64,000 nucleotides of DNA from Methylomonas koyamae (GCF_019669905.1 NZ_AP019777.1:4712001-4776000); one strand, 5' to 3'. Counted from the first letter of the stretch, positions 1 to 9,380 are shown. Numbers and translations are program-made. Notes: generated from the sequence alone by a model not told the origin.

Positions 1-159
1 CCGGGACATTGGCAGGACGGCATCCTACATATGCCCGGCGGCCAGTCCGGCCATCCGCTGTCCGAGTTCTACATGGACCAACAGCCCTACTGGCTGCAGG
101 GCCTGCCGCTGGCATTGCAAGCAGGCGACGCGGCATACCGATGGACGCTGAAACCCTAA
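1..159 (+). CDS. Penicillin acylase family protein, C-terminal end (partial)
   Basis: Frame 1 is open from the window edge to a TAA and gives 52 residues. They contain HMPGGQSGHPLSEFYMDQQ, followed by YWLQG. A PGGQSG-P-LS-Y-DQ pattern near the C-terminus is typical of the penicillin/acyl-homoserine-lactone acylase family (Ntn hydrolases exported to the periplasm). The catalytic N-terminal Ser of the beta chain would lie outside the window, so activity and substrate cannot be judged. The family call rests on this short but characteristic tail. Confidence 0.75.
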   Translation, partial: PGHWQDGILHMPGGQSGHPLSEFYMDQQPYWLQGLPLALQAGDAAYRWTLKP

Positions 160-417
160 CCGGCACCGATGCCGGCATGGTCTCGCCTGGCGGCCGGCGG
201 AGCAACCCTAAGTTCTTGGTCCGATACCGTAACCCTCGACATTCCGCTATATTTGGCGACGGCTTGGCGCGAACGCGTTACGCGATCGGCGTTGGATTTT
301 CGCCGCCGGCAATTTGGCGGCAGGTGGTTTTAAGGTAACCTCCCGCCATTTCGCGCCTGTTTTCGGCCGTGCCAATAGTGCCTGACCGACGCATCCGACA
401 ATATTGGTTATCCAGCA
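160..417. other. Intergenic region without a supported gene
   Basis: This 258-base gap lies between the acylase tail and the pseudopilin gene. An open frame crosses it, but its translation overlaps the acylase in another frame and looks like nothing known. I see no clear hairpin terminator. Confidence 0.5.
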
Positions 418-894
418 ATGTTAAGCAACAAAATCGACCGATCCGGTTTCACATTTATCGAGGCGCTGCTGGCGACGGCTATCGTCGGCATCTTGGCGGC
501 AATTGCGGTTCCGGCCTATAACGGTTACATCGACCGCACCAAAAATTCGCTGGCGATCAGCCAGATCATGGCGATCCAGACCGAAATTGAACGCTACTAC
601 ACCCGCGAATTCCGCTATCCCGACGCGCTGGCCGATTTGGGCGCAGCGCTGCCCGGAGCCGGTCTCGATCCGTGGGGCAATGCCTACGTTTATCTGAACA
701 TTATCAACGGCGGCCCCGGCGTGAAAGGCGATGTCCGCAAAGACCATGCCTTGAATCCGATCAATACCAATTACGACCTGTACAGCAAGGGCAAAAACGG
801 CGTGACCAAAAAGCAAATCAGCCAGAAAGACAGTCTGGACGACATTATCGTCGCCCGCGACGGCAGCTTCGTCGGTTTGGCGGCGGATTTTTGA
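418..894 (+). CDS. Type II secretion-like major pseudopilin (GspG-type)
   Basis: This 158-residue protein has a class III signal peptide. A short positively charged leader ends in Gly, then comes FTFIEALLATAIVGILAAIA, with the conserved Glu at mature position 5 and a hydrophobic assembly helix. That is a substrate for the prepilin peptidase. The C-terminal half has DPWGNAYVY and a YDLYSKGKNG segment, as in the calcium-binding region of GspG pseudopilins. No other secretion gene is nearby. It could instead be a minor type IV pilin. The following GGDEF/EAL gene starts 10 bases after its stop, so the two are probably co-transcribed. Confidence 0.8.
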   Translation: MLSNKIDRSGFTFIEALLATAIVGILAAIAVPAYNGYIDRTKNSLAISQIMAIQTEIERYYTREFRYPDALADLGAALPGAGLDPWGNAYVYLNIINGGPGVKGDVRKDHALNPINTNYDLYSKGKNGVTKKQISQKDSLDDIIVARDGSFVGLAADF

Positions 895-904
895 GTTAAC
901 GGCC

Positions 905-3778
905 ATGAGCTGGACGCTGCCGATATCCAACAGCAAGGTGGCGCGGCGGATTTTGCTGTCGTTCGTACTGGCGGCTCTGGTGCCTATCCTGCTGTCGGGT
1001 GCGCTTTCCTACCGCCAAGTGGAAAGCCAGTTGCATAGCCAGACCGGCAAAGCCCTGCAGCGCAGTTGCAAGGACTACGCTTACGGCCTGGTCGGGCGAT
1101 TGATATTTCTCGACAGCGCGTTGCGCATGGCGGCGTTACGGTTAGGTCAAGCAGACGTCGGCCGCGGCAACCCGGTGATCGGCGAAGAAGGTAAACAATG
1201 GCTGCAGGGCCAATTTGCCGGCGCTGCGCTGGCCGGCCCGGACGGCCGGGTCCGGCCGTTGTTCGGGGACGACGAGCTGCCCGGTCTGGCCGCGTCGGAG
1301 ATGGCGGCGGTCGGCTCCGGCAAAACCTTGATCAAGGTGGCGGCGAATCGGGCCGGCGGCTCCGGCTTGTGGATGGCCGTCAATCTGGTCGAAAACCGGC
1401 CGGAAGCCGGGGCGCTGATGGTGCAATTGAAGCCGGAACAGCTGTGGGACGCGGAAAACCTGGATCCGAACAATCTGGTGTGGGTCATGGACGCCGCCAG
1501 CCGGCAGGTGTTGTTCGCTTCCGAGGCCGAATACGCGCTGCCGGCCGACGCCAGAGACAGTCTGGCGCAATTGAACGGCGGCCAATTCGATTGGCAAATC
1601 GGCGGCGAAACCTATTTGACGGCGTCGTGGAAATTGCCGATCAACAATCTGTTTGCCGGCTCCGATCTGGTCATCGTCCAAAGCCAGCCGGCCGCGGTGG
1701 CTTTTGCCGGCATGCGCCAATTCAGCGCGATTTATCCGCCGGTGATCGCGCTGGCGCTGCTGGCCGTGATTTATTTGAGCCTGCGCTTGATCGCCAAGTA
1801 CTTGACCCCGCTGGCCAGCCTGAAAGCCGCCACCCAGCAAATCGCCGCGGGCAATTTCGAGACCCGGATCAATATCGACAGCCGCGACGAATTCGAAGCC
1901 CTGGCCGATTCGTTCAACACCATGGCGCAACGCCTGCGCGGCCAATTCGATCTGCTCGCGGCGATGGCCGAAATCGACCGCACCATTCTGTCGGCCTTGA
2001 ATGCCGAGGATATCGTCGAAATCGCACTGAGCCGGCTGCCCGGCATCCTCGGCTGCGATTTGATCTCGGTCGCCGATGTCGACCCGGTGCAATTGGCCGT
2101 CGGCAACATCCGGATTCGCCGCGCCGGGCAAGCTAGCGAGCTGTTGGCCGAACCTTTATTGCTGGAGCGCCATGACTTTAGCGGATTGCTCGAGGCCGGC
2201 ATCCAACTGCTGACCGCCGAACCGAACCGGCCGCCGGCGTCGGCCTATCTACAGCGTTTGCACAGCGACGGTAATTGGCAATACCTGATCTTGCCGGTGG
2301 CTATCAACGGCGCCTTGGCGGCGCTGCTGTGCCTGGGCTACCGGGCGCCGAATACCTTGTCCGCCGAAGCGAAACAAGCCGCGGCCAATTTTGCCGACCG
2401 CATCGCCGTAGCGTTGTCGAATGCGGCCTGGGAGGAAAAACTCTACCGTCAGGCGCATTACGACCCGTTGACCGGCCTGCCCAACCGCTTGGTGCTGCAC
2501 GACCGGCTGGAGCAGGAACTGGCCCGAGCCAGCCGCGACGGTGCGCAGATTGCGGTGTTTTTTCTGGACCTGGACCGTTTCAAGAATATCAACGATTCGC
2601 TCGGCCATTCGGCCGGCGACGAGCTGTTGGCGCAGGTGGCGCGGATTTTTCTGCAATGCGTGCGTAAAACCGATTTGGTGGTCCGGCTGGGCGGCGACGA
2701 GTTTGTCGTCGTGCTGTCGGACTTGCATCTGCACGCCAATCCGGCCGTATTCGCCACAGCAATCGCCGAAAAAATTCTGGCAGCGCTACAGCGCACCCTG
2801 GTCGTGGCCGGGTTGCCGGTGACGGTCGGCACCAGCCTCGGCATCGCCATGTTTCCGGGCGATGCCGACAATGTCGAGGACTTGTTGAAAAATGCCGATG
2901 CGGCGATGTACCACGCCAAGAGCGAGGGCCGTGGCGTGTTTCGGTTTTATTCGCCGGAATTGAATGCCGCGGCGTTGGAAAACATCAAACTCGAACACGA
3001 ACTGCGCGAGGCGGTGGCCCGGCAGGAATTGCTGGTCTATTACCAGCCCAAGGTGGATTGGAGCGGCCGCATCGTCGGCGCCGAAGCGTTGATCCGTTGG
3101 CAGCATGCCGAGTTGGGCATGGTGTCGCCGGCCAAGTTTATTCCGCTGGCGGAACAGACCGGATTGATCGTCGAAATCAGCGACTGGGTGCTGGAACAAG
3201 CCTGCCTGTGGGCTAAATATTGCCACGAGCAGGGTTTTACGCCGTTACGGATTTCGGTCAACTTATCCGCGATCGATTTCAAACGGCCGGATCTGGTGGA
3301 CAAGGTGGCCGCGATCTTGCACGCGACCGGCGTCGATCCGCACTGGCTCGAACTGGAGTTGACCGAGTCGGTCGTGATCGGCGACGTCAAAAGCTGTATC
3401 GCCCGGATGCTGCAGTTAAAAGCCCTGGGTTTGACGCTGTCGATGGACGATTTCGGCACCGGCTTTTCGTCTTTGTCCTACCTGAAGCAGTTACCGTTGG
3501 ACGTATTGAAAATCGACCAATCCTTCGTCCGCCAGCTCGATACCGACGATAACAGCGAAGCCATTGTCCGGGCGATTCTGGCCTTGGCTGACGGCTTGGG
3601 TATGGAAACCATCGCCGAAGGCGTCGAAAACCAGAGCCAAGTGGAATTTTTGAAGCAACAGCATTGCGCGTTGTTTCAAGGCTATTTGTTCAGCCGGCCG
3701 TTGCCGGCCACCGAGTTTTTGCATAGTTTGCAAGCCGCTTCCGGCCGGCCGGAAGCGGAACGGCCGGTTTCGCAATGA
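905..3778 (+). CDS. Membrane-bound GGDEF/EAL bifunctional c-di-GMP protein with HAMP and GAF-like domains
   Basis: The 957 residues run as follows: transmembrane helix near 15-35, a periplasmic sensor region to about 275, a second helix near 277-297, HAMP about 298-350, a GAF-like region about 355-505, GGDEF about 510-680, and EAL about 690-945. The GGDEF signature is intact at 596-600, with a possible RxxD inhibitory site (RKTD, 587-590) five residues before it. The EAL signature is at 727-729, and a DDFGTGFSS loop follows. Both cyclase and phosphodiesterase activities are therefore possible. Its position right after a pseudopilin gene suggests, but does not show, control of secretion or pilus activity. 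Confidence 0.9.
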   Translation: MSWTLPISNSKVARRILLSFVLAALVPILLSGALSYRQVESQLHSQTGKALQRSCKDYAYGLVGRLIFLDSALRMAALRLGQADVGRGNPVIGEEGKQWLQGQFAGAALAGPDGRVRPLFGDDELPGLAASEMAAVGSGKTLIKVAANRAGGSGLWMAVNLVENRPEAGALMVQLKPEQLWDAENLDPNNLVWVMDAASRQVLFASEAEYALPADARDSLAQLNGGQFDWQIGGETYLTASWKLPINNLFAGSDLVIVQSQPAAVAFAGMRQFSAIYPPVIALALLAVIYLSLRLIAKYLTPLASLKAATQQIAAGNFETRINIDSRDEFEALADSFNTMAQRLRGQFDLLAAMAEIDRTILSALNAEDIVEIALSRLPGILGCDLISVADVDPVQLAVGNIRIRRAGQASELLAEPLLLERHDFSGLLEAGIQLLTAEPNRPPASAYLQRLHSDGNWQYLILPVAINGALAALLCLGYRAPNTLSAEAKQAAANFADRIAVALSNAAWEEKLYRQAHYDPLTGLPNRLVLHDRLEQELARASRDGAQIAVFFLDLDRFKNINDSLGHSAGDELLAQVARIFLQCVRKTDLVVRLGGDEFVVVLSDLHLHANPAVFATAIAEKILAALQRTLVVAGLPVTVGTSLGIAMFPGDADNVEDLLKNADAAMYHAKSEGRGVFRFYSPELNAAALENIKLEHELREAVARQELLVYYQPKVDWSGRIVGAEALIRWQHAELGMVSPAKFIPLAEQTGLIVEISDWVLEQACLWAKYCHEQGFTPLRISVNLSAIDFKRPDLVDKVAAILHATGVDPHWLELELTESVVIGDVKSCIARMLQLKALGLTLSMDDFGTGFSSLSYLKQLPLDVLKIDQSFVRQLDTDDNSEAIVRAILALADGLGMETIAEGVENQSQVEFLKQQHCALFQGYLFSRPLPATEFLHSLQAASGRPEAERPVSQ

Positions 3779-3857
3779 GCGTTTGCCGCCGGCTGCGCGC
3801 AAGGCGTCCGCTCTATGGCAGAATGCGGTATTACGATTTTAATTAGAGGGTATTGCC

Positions 3858-4364
3858 ATGCCGTTATCCAGACTGCTACCGATTTTATGCAGCGTTATGT
3901 TGCTGTCCTGCGCCGAGACGCCGGAAGCACCGGCGCCGATCCCGCCGACCCAGTTGACCTTGCAAATCAATGCCGGCAAACAATTGAATCCGGACGCGGC
4001 CGGCAAAGCCTCGCCGGTATTGCTGCGGATTTACGAACTGCGCGAGCAGAGCGGTTTCGCCGCCGCCGATTTCTTTACCTTGTTCGATAAGGAGCAGGTT
4101 GCGCTAGGCGGCGACTTGCTGCGCAAGCAGGAGTTGCTGATCAAGCCCGGCGAACAGAAAACGCTGCCGATCGAACCCGCCGCGGACACGCGCAAGATCG
4201 GATTTTTCGCCGCGTTCCGCAAACTGGACGACGCCCAATGGCGAGCGCTGGCGCCGTTGGTCTTGCACCAAAACAACACGATAACGTTGGATATGGACCG
4301 TAACGCCCTCGCGGCCAAAGCGACTGCGGTGGAGCCCGCTCCGGCGGCCCCGGCCGAGCACTGA
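3858..4364 (+). CDS. tssJ: Type VI secretion lipoprotein TssJ (SciN/VasD family)
   Basis: This 168-residue protein has a lipoprotein signal ending in the lipobox LLSC (Cys about 17). The TssJ domain follows: LTLQINAGKQLNPDAAGK, SPVLLRIYELR, ADFFTLFDKEQ, and a KIGFFAAFR strand before a QWRAL motif. TssJ anchors the TssM-TssL membrane complex of type VI secretion to the outer membrane. No other tss gene lies within the window, so this is an isolated copy or the edge of a dispersed system. Start: ATG preceded by AGAGGG about 8 bases upstream. Family assignment is firm; participation in a working secretion system is unknown. Confidence 0.85.
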   Translation: MPLSRLLPILCSVMLLSCAETPEAPAPIPPTQLTLQINAGKQLNPDAAGKASPVLLRIYELREQSGFAAADFFTLFDKEQVALGGDLLRKQELLIKPGEQKTLPIEPAADTRKIGFFAAFRKLDDAQWRALAPLVLHQNNTITLDMDRNALAAKATAVEPAPAAPAEH

Positions 4365-4623
4365 GTCGCCGGCCGGCACGGATTCTCGCCTTGGCCGCGC
4401 CGGCAGGTGCGGACAGGGTCCGCTCCGTTTACTGCCGCCGCCGCGAATCGTTATTAAACTATGTTAAATAAATCCTCCCGCTGCGGCATATCGCCCATTT
4501 ATTGCGTGCCGTAGCGGCCGAAATGTTTCCGGACTATCGCTAAGCCGTTGTTGCAATAGGAGCAGGCGGCAACCTGGCACGAGTATTGGTTGCCTCCGGC
4601 CATCGCTTCGCCTAGCCGGGACC
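4365..4623. promoter_or_regulatory. Intergenic region upstream of the ECF sigma gene
   Basis: This 259-base gap must hold the promoter of the sigma/anti-sigma pair. An AT-rich patch near 4449-4470 stands out in the GC-rich context. I could not identify a convincing Fur box or -35/-10 pair by eye. Confidence 0.3.
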
Positions 4624-5127
4624 ATGAGCACCATTCTAAATATTTCCGATCTGATCAAAACCTACGACGACGAATTGCGCCGCGTCACGTTCCGGCGTTG
4701 CGGCTGCGTAGACACGGCCGGCGACATCGTCCAGGAAACCTACCAGCGCATGCTGGCCGGCGACTTGTGGCGCCAGGCCGAAAATCCGCGGGCCTTGTTG
4801 CACCGCATCGCCGCCAATCTGGCAACCGATTACGAACGCCGCCGTCAAGTGCGCGAACACTATGCCCACTATGAAGACGCTACGGCGGAGGACGCCGGTG
4901 CCGATAGCGCGGCCGATCCGGAACAGATCAACGTCGCCCGCGAGCGCCTGAGCCGGCTGGTTTCCGCGGTGGAGCGGCTGCCGCCGAAATGCCGCAGCGT
5001 ATTCGTCATGCGTAAATACGACGGCTTCAGCCATGCCGAGATCGCCGAACGCTTGGGCATCTCCCGCAATATGGTCGAAAAGCATCTGCGCAACGCGCTG
5101 GCGGCATTGCAGGACTGCGACGACTAG
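4624..5127 (+). CDS. ECF sigma factor, FecI-like
   Basis: This 167-residue protein has the two-domain ECF layout. Region 2 is near the N-terminus (DIVQETYQRMLAG) and region 4 in the C-terminal third (VERLPPKCRSVFVMRKYDG, then a helix-turn-helix around HAEIAERLGISRNMVEKHL). Sigma factors of this type direct transcription of iron-siderophore receptor genes when released by a FecR-type protein. The next two genes encode that FecR-like partner and an STN-containing receptor, so the three form a complete cell-surface signalling set. The ligand is not predictable from this gene. Confidence 0.92.
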   Translation: MSTILNISDLIKTYDDELRRVTFRRCGCVDTAGDIVQETYQRMLAGDLWRQAENPRALLHRIAANLATDYERRRQVREHYAHYEDATAEDAGADSAADPEQINVARERLSRLVSAVERLPPKCRSVFVMRKYDGFSHAEIAERLGISRNMVEKHLRNALAALQDCDD

Positions 5128-5266
5128 CCCGCCTCCTGTTTTTGCGCCATCGCGCGTCCTATAATGGCAACGCTTCCACCCTTAGGCTGCCGATGAAAAC
5201 GCCCACTCCCACTTGCCAACCGCTGCCGCGCGCCAGCGTCCTGCCGACCGGCAGCGAGGTAGCGCG

Positions 5267-6226
5267 ATGAAGATCGCCGAATCGGTCAAGGCCGAGGCCC
5301 GCGCCTGGTGGGTTAAGTTGGACGGCGGTAGCGACGATCCCGAACTGTTAGCCGAATTCCAGCGCTGGCTGGCGGCCGATGCCGCACATCGGGAAGCCTA
5401 TCGGCGTTTGCAGCAGTTGTGGAGCGATCTGGCGGAAGTGGAAAGCCGCTTGGTTCCGGCGTCCGCCGACATGCCGCTCCAGCCGCGAGAACCGGTTTCG
5501 GCGAAAGTCCGGCAGCGGGTCCGGTTGCCGCTGGCGCTAGCGGCGAGTGTGGCACTGTACTGGCTGAGTCCGTTGTCGCTGGGTTTGCGCGCCGATTTTC
5601 ATACCGGTTTCGGCGAAGTGCGCGACATTGCGCTCAGCGACGGTTCCAGCGTGCATTTGAACGGCAACAGTGCGCTGCAGGTGCAATTCGGCAACGGCCA
5701 ACGCAGTTTGACGCTGCTGCGCGGAGAAGCGCTGTTCGAAGTTAGCCCCGATCCGGCCCGGCCGTTTCGGGTGCAGGCCGGGGACGGCGTGATCACCGCG
5801 TTGGGCACGGCCTTCAACGTCCGCCTGGACGGCGGCCGGGTAGTGGTCGGCGTCACCGAACACAGTGTTGCGCTGGAGCTGCAGCGCGACGGCAGGCCGC
5901 AACGCGGCGTGCTGCTGGAAGGCCAACAGGCCGCGTTTGCTGCCGAGCAAGGTATCGGTCCGGTGCAGGCGGTAGACAAGCTGGCCGCTTCGGCCTGGCG
6001 CCGCGGCAAACTGGTGTTCGAAGACCGGCCGCTGGGCGAAGTCGTCGCCGAATTGAACCGCTACCATCGCGGGCTGTTGCTGGTCGGCGATTCGGCGCTG
6101 GCCGAACGCCGGGTCAGCGGCGTATTCGCCACCGGCCAGCCGCTGGCGGTGCTGGCCGCGCTGGAGTCCGCTCTCCACATCCGTTCCACCCGCCTCGGCG
6201 ATTATCTGATTCTGTTACACCGCTGA
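5267..6226 (+). CDS. FecR-family anti-sigma factor / transmembrane signal transducer
   Basis: I place the start at ATG 5267 (MKIAESVKAEA), preceded by GAGGT, rather than the upstream TTG, giving 319 residues. The N-terminal DUF4880 region has AEFQRWLAADAAHREAY, which binds the sigma factor. One membrane helix lies near LPLALAASVALYWL. The FecR domain follows (FGEVRDIALSDGSSVHLNGNS, TLLRGEALFEV, VTALGTAFNV-like strands), and a C-terminal STN-like segment binds the receptor plug. It transmits ligand occupancy of the next gene's receptor across the periplasm to the ECF sigma factor. Confidence 0.92.
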   Translation: MKIAESVKAEARAWWVKLDGGSDDPELLAEFQRWLAADAAHREAYRRLQQLWSDLAEVESRLVPASADMPLQPREPVSAKVRQRVRLPLALAASVALYWLSPLSLGLRADFHTGFGEVRDIALSDGSSVHLNGNSALQVQFGNGQRSLTLLRGEALFEVSPDPARPFRVQAGDGVITALGTAFNVRLDGGRVVVGVTEHSVALELQRDGRPQRGVLLEGQQAAFAAEQGIGPVQAVDKLAASAWRRGKLVFEDRPLGEVVAELNRYHRGLLLVGDSALAERRVSGVFATGQPLAVLAALESALHIRSTRLGDYLILLHR

Positions 6227-6247
6227 AACCGGCATTCCGGTTTTTTT
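6226..6247 (+). terminator. Intrinsic terminator between fecR-like gene and receptor gene
   Basis: A short stem AAACCGG / CCGGTTT with a 4-base loop runs into seven Ts (6241-6247), directly after the anti-sigma stop codon. It would separate regulator and receptor transcripts and fits a receptor promoter of its own in 6248-6327. Confidence 0.75.
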
Positions 6248-6327
6248 CCTGCCCTCGCCTCCTGTTTTCGGCTGCTGGTGCGTCAAAACCAGTGTTAGCC
6301 ATCAGATAACAACGTAGAGGGATATTC

Positions 6328-8760
6328 ATGACAGCGAAACACACCAAGAATCGGGCCGGCCGGAGCTGGAAAAGGCAGGTCGCGGCTTTAGCCCTGGGCG
6401 CGGGAATTGCGGTTACGCCGGCCCATGCCGACAACGCCGTGCGGCCGTTCGATATTCCGGCCGGGGCGCTGGCTACGGCCTTGAACCGGCTGGCCGAAAG
6501 CGCCGGCTTGCAATTGGTTTACGACGCAGCCATCGCCGAAGGGCTGAGCAGCCGGCCGCTGCGCGGCAGCTACACGCCGGAAGCGGCGCTGCAACAGTTG
6601 CTGCGCGATAGCGGTTTGAGCTACCGCATTGTCGAGAACGGCAACGTGGTGATCGAAAAGCAGGCGTTGAATTACCGGCAGGACCCGGCCGCATTGCCGG
6701 CGGTCAACGTGATCGGGAACAAGGCTTACGACCCGAACAATCCGTTTAACCCGTTTTACGCGGTACCGGACGCATCCACCGCGACCAAATCCAATGTCGC
6801 GATTATGGACACGCCGGTGTCGATTCAAGTCGTGCCCCGCTCCATCCTGAACGACCAACAGGCGGTCCGCTTCGAGGACGCCGTGATCAACAACGTCAGC
6901 GGCGTGCAGCGTTCCTACGGCACTGCCGATATGTACGAAAGTTTCATAATTCGCGGCTTTAATTCGACCGAACAAAACTACCGGAACGGCTTCAGGCGCT
7001 CGATGGGTAAATTCGACGTGGCCAACATGGAACAAATCGAAGTGCTGAAAGGCCCGGCCGCGGTGCTGTACGGCCGCTTGCAGCCCGGCGGCATGGTCAA
7101 TTACGTGACCAAAAAACCGCTGGCCACGCCGTATTACGCTCTGCAACAGCAATTCGGTTCGTTCAGCGAATTTCGCACCAGCGTCGATGCCACCGGGCCG
7201 CTGGATCAAGCGAAAACGCTGCTGTACCGCTTCAACGGTGCTTACGATAGCGGCGAGTCGTTTCGCGACATCGTCGACCACGAACGTATTTTCATTGCCC
7301 CCTCGCTGACTTGGCGGCCGAACGACCGCTTCGAAGCCAATCTGGATCTCGAGAAACGCCACGACAACTACATGGACGACTACGGCGTGCCGGTGTTGGA
7401 CAACAGGCCGGTCAACGGCCGGCGCAATTTGTTCACCGGCGATCCGGCGTTCCGGCCGCGCCAGGACAACACGCTGGTTTACGCCGACTGGAGCTTCAAA
7501 TTCAACGACGACTGGGCCATCAAACATAAATTCCAGTGGGACGAAACCGACATCGTGTTCGGCGGGCCGGGACCCAACGGCAAGCTGAATGCGGACGGCC
7601 ATACTCTGGGCCGCTGGGTGATTACCGGTACCTCCGAACGGCGCTCTTATTCGACCAGTCTGGATCTGACCGGCAAATTCGAGACCTACGGCCTGAAACA
7701 TAACGTGCTGGTCGGCGGCGACTGGTTTTTCTTCAACCAGGATGCGCCGGACAATATGTTCGCCTCCAGCGACTGGGGCGATCCGATCAATTCGACCTTC
7801 GATATCGACAATCCGCGCTACGACACCATCGATGTCGCCGCGGTCAACGCGATCCGACCCAACTGGTTCTGGCGCGAGCGCGAAGATTGGTACGGCGTTT
7901 ATTTCCAAGACCAGATCACGATCTGGGACAAATTGCACATCATGGGCGGCGGCCGCTACGACATGGCCGGCTACGGCGGCTTCGGCGGCACGTCCTGGGA
8001 AGCCACCAAAACCGGCTTCAGCATGCAGCACGAGGATAAATTCACGCCGCGGGTCGGTGTCCTGTACCAGCCATGGGAATGGTTATCGGTGTACGGCAAT
8101 TACGTCGAATCCTTCGGCAGTAACAACGGCCGCAATGCCTTAACCGGCGGCACTTTTCGACCGCAATCGGCCGAACAGTACGAAATCGGCTTCAAGACCG
8201 AGTTGTTCGATAAACGGCTGTCGTCTACCGTGGCCTATTACCATCTGAAAAAAACCAATATGCTGACCGCCGACCTCAGCACGCCCGATCCGTTGGACCA
8301 AGTGGCGATCGGCGAAGCGCGCAGCCAGGGCATCGAGGTCGATATCAAAGGCCAGCTCACCGAGAATTTCAATCTGGTCACGACCTATGCTTACACCGAC
8401 GGCCGGGTTACCAAAGACAACAACGGCACGGAAGGCAAACGTCTGCTGAACGTGCCCGAGCACCAGGCCAGCCTGTGGGGTACCTACCAGTTTACCGAGC
8501 ATTTCAAGGCCGGCCTGGGCGGCGTGGTGGTCGGCAAACGCGAGGGCGATACCGCCAATACCTTTCAGTTGCCCGGTTATACCCGACTGGATGCGATGGC
8601 GGCTTATGTGCAGCCGATCGGCAAAACCCGCCTGACCGCGCAAGTCAACGTCTATAACTTGCTCGACAAGGAATATTTTACCGGCTCGACCTCCTGGATA
8701 CCGACCGCCAACGTCGGTGCGCCGATTTCGGCGATGGGCTCGTTGAAGCTGGAATACTAA
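6328..8760 (+). CDS. TonB-dependent siderophore receptor with STN signalling domain (FecA/FpvA type)
   Basis: This 810-residue protein has a signal peptide ending near AHA (residue ~34) and an STN domain about 37-112 (RPFDIPAGALATALNRLAE, then QLLRDSGLSYRI). The plug follows (VSIQVVPRSIL, then QIEVLKGPAAVLYGRLQPGG) and a 22-strand-type barrel ends in Tyr (GSLKLEY). The STN domain identifies a receptor that signals to FecR-like proteins, matching the two genes upstream. The plug and barrel resemble hydroxamate or catecholate siderophore receptors, but the exact siderophore cannot be read from sequence. SD AGAGGG precedes the ATG. Confidence 0.93.
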   Translation: MTAKHTKNRAGRSWKRQVAALALGAGIAVTPAHADNAVRPFDIPAGALATALNRLAESAGLQLVYDAAIAEGLSSRPLRGSYTPEAALQQLLRDSGLSYRIVENGNVVIEKQALNYRQDPAALPAVNVIGNKAYDPNNPFNPFYAVPDASTATKSNVAIMDTPVSIQVVPRSILNDQQAVRFEDAVINNVSGVQRSYGTADMYESFIIRGFNSTEQNYRNGFRRSMGKFDVANMEQIEVLKGPAAVLYGRLQPGGMVNYVTKKPLATPYYALQQQFGSFSEFRTSVDATGPLDQAKTLLYRFNGAYDSGESFRDIVDHERIFIAPSLTWRPNDRFEANLDLEKRHDNYMDDYGVPVLDNRPVNGRRNLFTGDPAFRPRQDNTLVYADWSFKFNDDWAIKHKFQWDETDIVFGGPGPNGKLNADGHTLGRWVITGTSERRSYSTSLDLTGKFETYGLKHNVLVGGDWFFFNQDAPDNMFASSDWGDPINSTFDIDNPRYDTIDVAAVNAIRPNWFWREREDWYGVYFQDQITIWDKLHIMGGGRYDMAGYGGFGGTSWEATKTGFSMQHEDKFTPRVGVLYQPWEWLSVYGNYVESFGSNNGRNALTGGTFRPQSAEQYEIGFKTELFDKRLSSTVAYYHLKKTNMLTADLSTPDPLDQVAIGEARSQGIEVDIKGQLTENFNLVTTYAYTDGRVTKDNNGTEGKRLLNVPEHQASLWGTYQFTEHFKAGLGGVVVGKREGDTANTFQLPGYTRLDAMAAYVQPIGKTRLTAQVNVYNLLDKEYFTGSTSWIPTANVGAPISAMGSLKLEY

Positions 8761-8782
8761 AATCCTGCCTAGCGTGCGAAGA

Positions 8783-8820
8783 GGCCGTTCCCGCTCGACC
8801 GGGAGCGGCCTTGCCGCTTT
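8783..8820 (+). terminator. Intrinsic terminator downstream of the siderophore receptor
   Basis: A perfect or near-perfect 11-base stem (GGCCGTTCCCG / CGGGAGCGGCC with one G-T pair) lies 22 bases after the receptor stop. A T-containing tail follows (TTGCCGCTTTT). Confidence 0.75.
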
Positions 8821-9380
8821 TCATTTTCTGTTTACGAACAGGCAGACGCTGCTGCCGGTCTGGCTCTAGCCGGACACAACGTAACGATGGGTTGCGATTG
8901 CGGATTTGCTGATTTTTGGTGCGGATTGCACCAGATTGAATGCCGATTGCACTCCGTGCCGGCAGCGAATGTGCGCTGTTGAGGTCATCCCTGCCTGGAT
9001 AGAAGTGTTTCGTCCACGCTTCTATCCAGGTATTCCCTGGCGTCGTTGTTTTCCATGTTCACGGGGGAGAGAACTTAACATCCTTGATGCCGCAATTTAT
9101 ATAACATTATTCGTGCCAACTCCGTATGTTGGCGTTTTTTCGGGTCGGCAACCGATTCGCGGCGCCTGACAGCTTGATTACTATGTTATATGCCGCAGCG
9201 GAAGCGTGTTTTTAGGCGATTTGACGCAATTTTTCGTTGGGCCTGCCGCTGGCCGAAATTGAGGGCCGACGGCCTGACGCACCCGTTCGCCAACGTTGCA
9301 CAGATTTGGTGCCGATTGAATCGCGCCCGGCGGCAGGGCGATACATCGCCATTACCGGTTAATCGTGGATAATATCGGAT
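8821..9380. other. 560-base gap with no supported gene
   Basis: Frames in this stretch give no recognisable protein. It contains one long perfect inverted repeat (8994-9030, listed separately), an AT-rich patch near 9097-9112 and another near 9180-9190 that could carry the mtgA promoter. Short related strings recur (GATTGAATGCCGATTG near 8934; GTGCCGATTGAATCG near 9309). Confidence 0.4.
8994..9030. repeat. Perfect 12-base inverted repeat (hairpin)
   Basis: CCTGGATAGAAG (8994-9005) and CTTCTATCCAGG (9019-9030) are exact reverse complements around a 13-base loop. No T-run follows on either strand, so it is not a typical terminator. Function unknown. Confidence 0.7.

Noticed and set aside
9..338. 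109-codon frame at the window start
   Set aside because: It overlaps the acylase tail in another frame, and its sequence is Arg/Pro-rich without family features.
6388..8031. Long minus-strand open frame (547 codons) opposite the siderophore receptor gene
   Set aside because: It is antisense to a clear TonB receptor; the translation is low-complexity and matches no family. Long antisense frames are common in GC-rich genes.
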